Assembly (NCBI GenBank): GCA_963693085.1
Contig: OY856411.1
Span: 70,662,001-70,726,000 of the forward strand
Direction: 5' to 3'
Length of the DNA: 64,000 bases
Origin: Alisma plantago-aquatica
Lineage: Eukaryota > Streptophyta > Magnoliopsida > Alismatales > Alismataceae
Shown here: positions 61,401 through 64,000 of the stretch, piece by piece
Numbering within the stretch: position 1 is the stretch's first letter
Layout of the letters: every line of letters begins with the position of its first letter
The notes under the pieces: generated by a model
Database searches by the model: none
What the model was told of the DNA's origin: nothing
What the model saw: only the letters and a program-made list of their open reading frames with translations
Made by a program: the position numbers and the translations under genes

Positions 61401-61689
61401 AGAAATCTGCTGTGAGAGGGAAACCAATCTCATTAAGCATCTTGTAAGTAATATAAACCGTCATGAGGTGCCCTAGACTCTTAATGGTTTTACTAAGTTC
61501 TCAATATGTTTTTTGTGCGTGCATGTCTGTATTTTCTTGTTGACAATGTATTTTTATAGGATCCATATATGAACCACTTCTTACATATTAACTTAATTGT
61601 TTCACAGGTGCGGAGAAATCTGGAAGAAATGCTGAAGGGGATTCCTGGTGGGAAACTTGGCAGGAGGTGTTGTATCAAGACGAATGGAG
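23746..61689 (+). CDS. ESV1: ESV1/LESV-family tryptophan-rich starch-granule protein, 3' end beyond window
   Basis: Five exons splice in phase: 23746-24077, 24672-24763, 24973-25166, 51296-51335 and 61608-61689 (740 nt, 246 codons plus 2 nt, incomplete). The order is a basic Ser- and Ala-rich N-terminus that looks like a plastid transit peptide (MDAAAVPAAFRPGTARSVRH), a linker, TPKLEEFLARCC, SEKEWGINLL, and STWYRESGEDLGENGYRCRW. The tryptophan-rich repeats then start: WWEKSDWTGYKELG and GDSWWETWQEV. This Trp and acidic repeat style is characteristic of EARLY STARVATION 1 and its homologue LESV, stromal proteins that bind glucans and organise starch-granule structure. I favour ESV1 over LESV but the C-terminus that would decide is outside the window. 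Introns are 594, 208, 26129 and 10272 bp. A coding sequence this conserved across such introns, with correct phases throughout, argues for a live gene. Confidence 0.82.
24672..24763 (+). CDS. ESV1: ESV1-like gene, coding exon 2
   Basis: 92 nt between TGTAG and GGTTTGC. It reads IRGTPKLEEFLARCC, then PQSRDTPPKR, and leaves one base (G) for the Asp codon completed in exon 3. Confidence 0.85.
24973..25166 (+). CDS. ESV1: ESV1-like gene, coding exon 3
   Basis: 194 nt between CACTATAG and GTATATTC. It encodes DTGIASEKEWGINLL, then STWYRESGEDLGENGYRCRW and SRDGTTEWKET, and ends exactly on a codon border before the 26-kb intron. Confidence 0.9.
26226..26415. mobile_element. Small hAT-like MITE in intron 3
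   Basis: AGTGGCGGAGCCAG near the left end is inverted as TGGCTACGCCACT at the right end. The element is flanked by the 8-bp direct repeat ACATATGG (26218-26225 and 26416-26423). The 190-bp element has no coding capacity. An 8-bp duplication fits the hAT superfamily. The left end carries four extra bases before the inverted repeat, so the exact border is uncertain. Confidence 0.7.
26977..27679 (+). mobile_element. Non-autonomous DNA element with CATGG ends, copy A
   Basis: The 703-bp element begins CATGGAACACAACATCGTCG and ends with CGAAGTCCTGCACCATG. It is flanked by the 8-bp duplication GTCTAAAT (26969-26976 and 27680-27687), which breaks the solo LTR. Both ends are packed with GAAGTTTCG, GGCGAAGTTT and inverse ACTTCG words. 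There is no coding capacity. The 8-bp duplication suggests a hAT-type transposase in trans. Copy B in inverse orientation is at 33364-34050. Confidence 0.87.
28003..28225. repeat. Four consecutive hairpins of a TCGGTCGAG motif in the solo LTR
   Basis: Arms TCGGTCGAG(TTT) and (AAA)CTCGACCGA occur four times (about 28003, 28059, 28124 and 28190) with different 8-15-nt loops. The fourth pair is mutated. Confidence 0.85.
28645..28895. repeat. Minisatellite in the solo LTR, about five units
   Basis: GGGTAAGTCCTTGGTGAAGG-type units followed by (C/A)GGAAGACTC or AGAAGATTC recur at about 28651, 28692, 28798, 28838 and 28878 with irregular spacing. Confidence 0.8.
30078..30124. repeat. (CA)n followed by (TA)n microsatellite
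   Basis: About 17 CA dinucleotides run straight into about six TA dinucleotides. Confidence 0.95.
31370..31432. repeat. (ATG)n then (AAT)n trinucleotide microsatellite
   Basis: Five ATG units and about 13 AAT-type units. The long ORFs on both strands here are products of this simple sequence. Confidence 0.95.
32640..33090 (+). mobile_element. Copia LTR end plus primer-binding site, remnant
   Basis: TGGTATCAGAGC at 33019-33030 is the standard copia primer-binding site complementary to initiator Met-tRNA. It follows an LTR-like 3' part with a TATATAG box region and CCCGTCTATTAATAAAAG. The left border of the LTR is not clear. The internal part to its right is interrupted by the elements at 33364 and 34342. 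The + strand protease scrap at 46714-47043 may be its continuation. Confidence 0.6.
33364..34050 (-). mobile_element. Non-autonomous DNA element with CATGG ends, copy B (inverse of copy A)
   Basis: 687 bp, CATGG ... CCATG, with the 8-bp duplication CCAACAAC on both sides (33356-33363 and 34051-34058). It aligns along its whole length, reverse-complemented, with copy A, including the internal CACTCATTCCTAGAGAGGGT-type segment. It is an independent insertion, since its target duplication differs. Confidence 0.87.
34152..34231. repeat. Short tandem duplication, about 40 bp twice
   Basis: GTGCATCATTAGTGCATCTC, then CAATAACACCGTGCA is repeated as GTGCATCATTGGTGTATCTC, then GAATGACACTGTGC. Confidence 0.85.
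34536..35916 (-). pseudogene. Copia A pol: reverse transcriptase and RNase H (broken)
   Basis: RVT_2 is seen as RLKARLVAKGYIQTYGVDYF, then ETFSPIARLNYVR and LDVKNAFLYGDL (35704-35916). LVILIVYVDDIILSGSD holds the catalytic YVDD (35137-35559). RNase H follows at 34536-35102 (SYSDYAGSRSDCKSTSGYC, then SGEAEYGDMA and HERTKHIEVDYHFVRE, then KLGVFHIYAPT). The pieces lie in different frames separated by stops. Confidence 0.93.
35967..37060 (-). pseudogene. Copia A pol: integrase C-terminal half (broken, severed from its N-terminus)
   Basis: The reading resumes at the solo LTR border (37061) with a YFFTFIDDYSRSTWLFLLKD-like core that is split over frames. At 36284-36670 come PPHIFGCTCFAKIL and KCIFLGYSRTRKGYCCYDP, the usual copia integrase C-terminal region. 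The N-terminal zinc domain is on the other side of the 37066-41126 insertion. Confidence 0.85.
37066..41126. mobile_element. 4.06-kb solo LTR (probable Gypsy chromovirus, Tekay/Del-like) inside copia A integrase
   Basis: The ends are TGTGAGAC ... TCTCACA and the 5-bp target duplication is ATACG (37061-37065 and 41127-41131). There is no gag-pol and no internal primer-binding site. The right part has CACTGGGATTGGGTCTCACC, then GGTCACCACATTTTTTAGGTGA, a pattern seen in long chromovirus LTRs. The interpretation as a solo LTR and not a short non-autonomous element rests on the TG...CA ends, the 5-bp duplication and the absence of paired internal LTRs. Confidence 0.8.
37405..37505. repeat. GATAAG-type hexanucleotide repeat in the solo LTR
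   Basis: About 13 imperfect copies of GATAAG or GGTAAG in tandem. It generates long but meaningless ORFs on both strands. Confidence 0.9.
41133..42759 (-). pseudogene. Copia A gag-protease and integrase zinc domain (broken)
   Basis: Gag opens with TTVKLDDSNYHLWSASF and continues MWDQLSHVYSHQQNPKRVFE (UBN2-type gag). The nucleocapsid knuckle reads CNWCGRDNYNKDRC, i.e. C-x2-C-x4-Tyr-x4-C, where the ligand His is replaced by Tyr. Protease is WCIDSGASVYMAGD (DSGA). The GAG-pre-integrase box is LQWHYQLGHPSAAKLKHLFP, followed by ESCV and a frameshift before LGKQMRSVF and HVDIWGP. It then runs into the solo LTR. A stop near 42577 splits gag. The 453-codon stretch 42576-41215 remains open. Confidence 0.93.
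43369..45073 (-). mobile_element. TRIM-like non-autonomous LTR retrotransposon inside the right LTR of copia A
   Basis: The LTRs are 43369-43538 and 44904-45073, both exactly 170 bp (TGTCAAATAA ... CTCTAACA), differing by eye at two positions. The 5-bp duplication TATAG lies at 43364-43368 and 45074-45078. The minus-strand primer-binding site TGGTATCAGAGC is beside the right LTR, and the polypurine complement CTCCCCCTC beside the left. The 1365-bp interior has no gag-pol. It carries CCAGAGAGTGTTGG-type repeats and unrelated ORFs. The near identity of the LTRs makes it one of the youngest insertions here. Confidence 0.95.
45545..45695. repeat. Compound (AT/ATAC/AC) microsatellite
   Basis: TATATATGCACATATATAT-type and ACATACACA-type simple sequence over 150 bp. 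Confidence 0.9.
46040..46285. repeat. Imperfect repeats around TGTCCTTTGAGGTTGACAATT
   Basis: The block GTGTCCTTT(A/G)AGGTTGACAA with TTCTGT or TTTGTG recurs three times (about 46089, 46160 and 46254). CCATNNNN and GGGTCAA words lie between. Confidence 0.75.
46395..46620 (+). repeat. Dispersed repeat, + copy of an inverted pair
   Basis: TGTGCTTGCAAACTATAATG, ACATGAGGAG and CAATATGAAATATTATTGCA, then TTTGAGTAGATCTA(T/C)AC are found again, reverse-complemented, at 48600-48850. The flanks (46291-46350 and 46635-46665) carry TTTAAAATTTC and TGTCGAAATTT words as in the element at 49888-50389, so this is a member of that TIR family. Confidence 0.75.
46714..47043 (+). pseudogene. Copia gag-protease fragment on the + strand
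   Basis: One frame reads WVIDSGTTSHIFGDRSYFYN, then MTQTLKI and VMVADDPHLKAKT, the active-site DSG(T) region and downstream part of a copia protease. It is preceded, in another frame, by 46714-46914 with gag-like residues. It is a fragment from a different element than copia A or B, because those run on the minus strand. Confidence 0.75.
47050..48430. other. Intron sequence, no gene seen
   Basis: AT-rich non-coding DNA without recognisable features. Confidence 0.6.
48440..48850 (-). repeat. Dispersed repeat, inverse copy of 46395-46620
   Basis: The reverse complement of 48600-48850 aligns with 46395-46620. The left part (48470-48560) contains GATTTCGACGCCGTTTCG and GTTTCGACGGAAATTTTG, the TTTCGACG word set of the TIR family. 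Confidence 0.75.
49465..49685. mobile_element. Short member of the TTTCGTCGAAA element family
   Basis: Starts with CTCGAAATTTTGTCGAAATG and ends TTGACGAAATTTTAAACATT, so the ends are loosely inverted. It is dense in GTCGAAATTT and inverse words. No target duplication is clear. Confidence 0.55.
49888..50389. mobile_element. Non-autonomous TIR element, CATGGTTTAAAATTTCG family
   Basis: The left end CATGGTTTAAAATTTCGG is inverted at the right as CGACATTTTAAACATGG. The 8-bp duplication TTCTCAAC lies at 49880-49887 and 50390-50397. It is 502 bp, AT-rich inside, with no coding capacity. It shares the CATGG start, the 8-bp duplication and the CGAAATTTCG word style with copies A and B, so it is probably a related family. 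Confidence 0.82.
51296..51335 (+). CDS. ESV1: ESV1-like gene, coding exon 4 (40-nt small exon)
   Basis: It lies between ACTTGGCAG and GTGAGT and encodes WWEKSDWTGYKEL plus the first base of the next Gly codon. The flanks are ordinary AT-rich intron. It is identified by the Trp-rich repeat and by exact phase agreement with exons 3 and 5. Confidence 0.85.
51661..51867 (-). mobile_element. tRNA-derived SINE in intron 4
   Basis: On the minus strand the head reads TAGCCCGGGTGGTAAGAG (A box) and, about 35 nt on, GGGTTCGAACC (B box). It ends in a short A-rich tail, seen as the T run at 51664-51669. It is flanked by the 11-bp duplication CCTATCTATAT (51650-51660 and 51868-51878). There is no tRNA cloverleaf beyond the head. 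Confidence 0.9.
52100..53720. other. Intron sequence, no gene recognised
   Basis: The stretch 52620-53500 has several overlapping open frames of 65-100 codons and mildly gene-like codon usage (for example MKIFVGYNTLEQLQDGSIIH at 52620) but no family I can name. It may be an old retroelement remnant. Confidence 0.4.
53871..55745 (-). pseudogene. Copia B pol: reverse transcriptase and RNase H (broken)
   Basis: RVT_2 is seen as WELVDPPPQCKPVGCRWVYV, FETFSPVAHLNSVRVLL and LDVKNVFLYGDLQEEVYMEQ (54923-55744). IVILIVYVDDIILSGSD gives the YVDD (54642-54926). RNase H at 53871-54632 is intact in one frame (GYSDSDYAGSKIDRKSTSDY, then SSAEAKYRAMAHTACELLWV and KLGMIDIYAPT). A stop near 54643 and a frameshift at about 54923 break the polyprotein, and the 292-bp duplication inserts extra codons upstream. 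Confidence 0.93.
55357..55940. repeat. Exact 292-bp tandem duplication inside copia B
   Basis: Copy 1 is 55357-55648 and copy 2 is 55649-55940. I found no difference between them by eye. It covers the linker between integrase and reverse transcriptase. It is either a very recent replication slippage event or an assembly artefact. Confidence 0.95.
56065..57045 (-). pseudogene. Copia B integrase (broken)
   Basis: The GAG-pre-integrase zinc region LQWHYRLGHSSSEKLCHIV, then CESCQLGKQTR is followed by VHADVWGPCHVPSLSGNKYF and FIDDFSRATWLF (56628-57017). Then come SFRPDNALEF and CTPQQNGIAERKNRHLLEV (second Asp and catalytic Glu, 56298-56588) and PPHIFGSTCFVKLL (56065-56283). The three blocks are in different frames. 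Confidence 0.92.
57180..58418 (-). pseudogene. Copia B gag and protease (broken)
   Basis: Gag starts MASTNEDLRRQVTTVKLDER at 58418. A TAG stop at about 58131-58133 interrupts it just before MWDQLASTYSHSHNPKKVFD. The nucleocapsid knuckle CNFCGRSNHVEEKC is canonical (C-x2-C-x4-H-x4-C), unlike copia A. The protease WVIDSGASSHIFGNRSLF is readable at about 57250-57305 after a frameshift and ends at a TAG near 57185. Confidence 0.92.
59511..60345. repeat. Microsatellite-rich block with loosely inverted ends
   Basis: It starts TAATGTTTTAAAAAGCAGTA and ends GGCCGCTTTTAAAACACTGC, an inverted relationship similar to the TTTAAAATTTCG family. Inside are repeated GTATATGCGG words, ATATATG-rich DNA, (AC)n at 60014-60034 and (AG)n at 60073-60087. 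No clean target duplication is found, so calling it an element is tentative. Confidence 0.5.
60470..60722 (-). mobile_element. tRNA-derived SINE (second family) in intron 4
   Basis: The minus-strand head reads GGCTAACTCAACCAGTAG (A box) and GGGATCAAATCCC (B box). The body shares TGAGGTGGGTCC and GGTGACC words with the SINE at 51661. A 40-bp piece of its head (ATGCCACATCTACTGGTTGA, then GCTAGCCGTGATCAG) is repeated at 60752-60791. Confidence 0.8.
60723..61607. other. Intron 4 right part, no gene seen
   Basis: Ordinary AT-rich intron, apart from a partial repeat of the SINE head (60752-60791) and of its flank: GAAACTCCTTTATTTCAGTA at about 60380 recurs as GAAAACTCCTGCTTTATTTC at about 60806. 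This suggests a duplication of about 425 bp that includes the SINE insertion site. Confidence 0.6.
61608..61689 (+). CDS. ESV1: ESV1-like gene, coding exon 5
   Basis: 82 nt between GTTTCACAG and GTATTACC. It completes the Gly codon and reads AEKSGRNAEGDSWWETWQEV, then LYQDEW, ending in phase 2 (AG). No further exon is visible before 64000, so the rest of the Trp-rich domain lies to the right. Confidence 0.85.
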
Positions 61690-61691
61690 GT

Positions 61692-61786
61692 ATTACCATC
61701 AACTTCACACTACAAGGGCTAACTTCACACTACAAGGGCTAACTTTACACTACAAGGGCTAACTTTACACTACAAGCGCTAACATA
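61692..61786. repeat. 20-bp minisatellite at the start of intron 5
   Basis: Four copies of GGCTAACTT(C/T)ACACTACAA(G) begin within a few bases of the exon 5 donor. The last copy has GCGCTAAC. Confidence 0.95.
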
Positions 61787-62029
61787 GAAACATTATTCTA
61801 ATATAAGAACATCTTATGTGGAGTTATTCATCAAACCACAAGAAAATAGAATCTTAAGGAAACCCGACATCTTGTTTTTTTTACAAGGGTAAATTTATCA
61901 AAATGTATACCCTTTCAGAAAGCATATGTTGACCACAAATCCTTTACTATCATCAAAGTGAATGGGGTAGTGTGGTAGTCATATTTGTGATACAGGAACT
62001 GATAATTAATTTGTGACCTTTAATGCTTA

Positions 62030-63227
62030 ACACAGGTATCAAACAACCAATTTGGTTTCATGCCTGGAAGATCAACAACAGAGGCTATTTTTCTGATAAG
62101 GAGGCTTATGGAGAAGTATAGACAAAGCAAAAGAGATCTTCATATGGTGTTTATCGATCTAGAGAAGGCTTATGATCGAGTACCCAGAGAAGTGTTATGG
62201 ATGGTTTTGAAGAAAAAGGGTGTGCCTATCCAATACATTGACTTGATCAAAGACATGTATGATAACTCTACTGCAAGTGTCAAGACTCCTGGAGGAGAGA
62301 CACCAACTTTTCCTATTACAGTTGGGGTACACCAAGGATCCACACTCAGCCCATATCTATTCGTTCTGGTTATGGATGAGTTAACAAAGAATGTTCAGGA
62401 TGATATTCCTTGGTGTATGTTATTTGCTGATGATATTGTTTTGATTGACGAAACAAAAGATGGATTGAATGATAAAGTTGAATGTTGGAGAAAGGCATTG
62501 GAATCAAATGGATTGATGATTAGCAGGAGCAAAACTGAGTATATGCATTGCAATTTCAGCCAATCTCGCAGTGTGAATGATGGAGCCAAGTTGGACGGAG
62601 TAGATATACCAAAATGTGACAAATTTCGTTACTTAGGCTCTATTATTCAAATAGACGGGGATGTCCAAAATGATGTTTGTCACCGGATCACTACAGGATG
62701 GTTGAAATGGAGGAGTGCAACTGGAGTTTTATGCGATCAGAAGATCCCTCTCAGGTTAAAAAGTAAGTTTTATAGAACAGCTATACGACCAGCCATGCTC
62801 TATGGGAGTGAATGTTGGGCGGTGAAGAAACAAGGTCTCAACAAGATGAACGTGGCCGAAATGCGTATGCTGAGATGGATGTGTGGGAAGACAAGAAAAG
62901 ATCGTTTGAGAAATGACTATATCAGGAATAAAGTGGGGGTGGCGAGCATTGAGGACAAGTTGCGTGAGGGCCGACTCAGATGGTACGGACATGTGCAACG
63001 CAGACCTACTAGTGCGCCTATACGAAGCAATGCTATTGAGCCAAACACTATAAATAGAAGAAGAGGAAGGCCTAAATTAACATGGGATGAACTTATAAAG
63101 AGAGATTTTGAATCTCTACATCTCAATCAGAATATGACCCATGATAGAGCTGAATGGAAACGAAGGATCCATGTAGCCGACCCCAACATAGTTGGGATTG
63201 AGGCTTAGATGATGATGATGATGATGA
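62030..63227 (+). mobile_element. RTE-type LINE, 5'-truncated, in intron 5
   Basis: It is flanked by the 9-bp duplication TAATGCTTA (62021-62029 and 63228-63236). Its 3' end is a (GAT)n tail of about seven units and not poly-A, the usual RTE signature. Only the last third of the reverse transcriptase plus the C-terminal region is present. It is in sense orientation to the ESV1-like gene. Confidence 0.92.
62036..63208 (+). pseudogene. RTE-type LINE reverse transcriptase, 5'-truncated but with an open frame
   Basis: The frame is open for 391 codons including the stop, from [20 protein letters not shown]. It includes [20 protein letters not shown] (first catalytic Asp), [29 protein letters not shown] (Asp pair), [14 protein letters not shown], and the C-terminal [11 protein letters not shown] and [16 protein letters not shown] typical of plant RTE elements. 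Nothing upstream of the [10 protein letters not shown] block survives, so it cannot be an active enzyme. The unbroken frame suggests a fairly recent insertion. Confidence 0.93.
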
Positions 63228-63239
63228 TAATGCTTATTT

Positions 63240-64000
63240 CCAATTGCTACTGTGCTAAGTTAAAGTTACACCATTTTGCTGTTTATGTAGAGAAATTTTT
63301 GAGTACACAAATAATTATGGATGGTCTTATTTACAAGAAATGATTTTGGATTGTATTTGTAACATGTTAAGGAGATAGAATAGTGTTCTCTACTTGAAGC
63401 TTTAGAATGGGGCGTGATATCCAGTAAGAATGTAGCATTGGAAGTTGCTCTACTTGTAATTTCTAATAATCACATATATCAACAATTAGAGGTCAACTGC
63501 TTCGGTTTGCCTCGCTCTAATGCAGCCCTCCTGAGGGCTTTAGTGTCAATTGTATTCTCTTCTCCCCTTGCCCTTTGCTAACTGTTATCAATTTGTGTCC
63601 TACTGGAGTAGGATTGATTGGATTATGGCCTTGATTTCGTGTCCATTGTTCAGCTGGCATATGTATTATTGCTGAGTCAGAATGGCTCGAAATATGACAA
63701 CATTAGCTTCTTTCAGCCGCCTTGTGTGTTCGTTACCTACCAAATTGGCTCTCTTCTTTTCTGTACTAGCATGCAGTTATGGGGAAGAACAGTGAATAGA
63801 AAGATAAGGTTTAATAATAACATTGCTAAGTACACTGCAACCAGTCAGTTTAAAGCTACTTGTGCTGGTGATCTTAATTTGTGTTTCTAATTTATTAATG
63901 TGGCTATTTTTCTTATATAAAAAACAGTCCTTTCAAGTGAAGTTCTAATTGCCGCTTGCTTCTTGAGAATTTCTGGTCTTAGTCATTCGGGACACCTGTT
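63240..64000. other. Intron 5 of the ESV1-like gene, no exon seen
   Basis: I searched by eye on both strands for the next Trp-rich exon (the family continues with WYEKWWEKYD-like repeats) and found none. Confidence 0.6.

Noticed and set aside
63618..63890. ORF of 90 codons near the right edge as the next ESV1 exon
   Set aside because: No Trp-rich repeat and no matching splice phase.

Overview
This is a piece of a flowering-plant nuclear chromosome. The evidence is spliced GT-AG genes, a plastid-targeted starch-metabolism type gene, and plant-type LINE, CACTA, Ty1/copia, hAT-like, SINE and plant-mobile-domain sequences. I cannot fix the species. The GC-rich first exon of the host gene and the very large repeat-filled introns would suit a large-genome monocot or an early-diverging angiosperm, but that is inference.

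The only host gene I can support runs on the + strand from its promoter at about 23.27 kb to beyond the right edge. Five coding exons are visible: 23746-24077, 24672-24763, 24973-25166, 51296-51335 and 61608-61689. Their splice phases all match and they encode the start of an EARLY STARVATION 1 (ESV1)-type tryptophan-rich starch-granule protein. Intron 3 is 26.1 kb and intron 4 is 10.3 kb, and both are packed with nested transposons. Exon 4 is only 40 nt.

Left of the gene (1-23 kb) is transposon territory. It holds a decayed L1-type LINE (1-3.69 kb), a broken plant mobile domain (MAIN-like) gene (4.43-6.56 kb), a 374-bp tandem duplication, and a striking array of eight 25-nt palindromes with variable cores (7417-7680). 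Next is a complete but internally deleted CACTA element (9419-16288, target-site duplication ACA) with a broken TNP1-Ulp1 gene, a TNP2 remnant and a long hairpin. After that come diverged tandem repeats and a 1.1-kb tandem duplication (19.7-22.0 kb).

Intron 3 (25.2-51.3 kb) contains: a small hAT-like MITE; a copia-type solo LTR (26940-29264, duplication GTGAC) that carries a nested 703-bp element with CATGG ends; a second, inverted copy of that element (33364-34050); a copia element (34342-45175, duplication ACCCA) whose integrase is split by a 4.06-kb solo LTR (37066-41126, duplication ATACG) and whose right LTR is split by a 1.7-kb TRIM-like element (43369-45073, duplication TATAG); a copia protease scrap; and several TTTAAAATTTCG-ended relatives of the CATGG elements. 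Intron 4 holds two tRNA-derived SINEs and a second copia (53727-59041, duplication GAGAC) with an exact 292-bp internal tandem duplication. Intron 5 begins with a 20-bp minisatellite and a 5'-truncated RTE-type LINE (62030-63227) that still has an open 391-codon frame.

All identifications come from reading motifs in the sequence. No database search was run.
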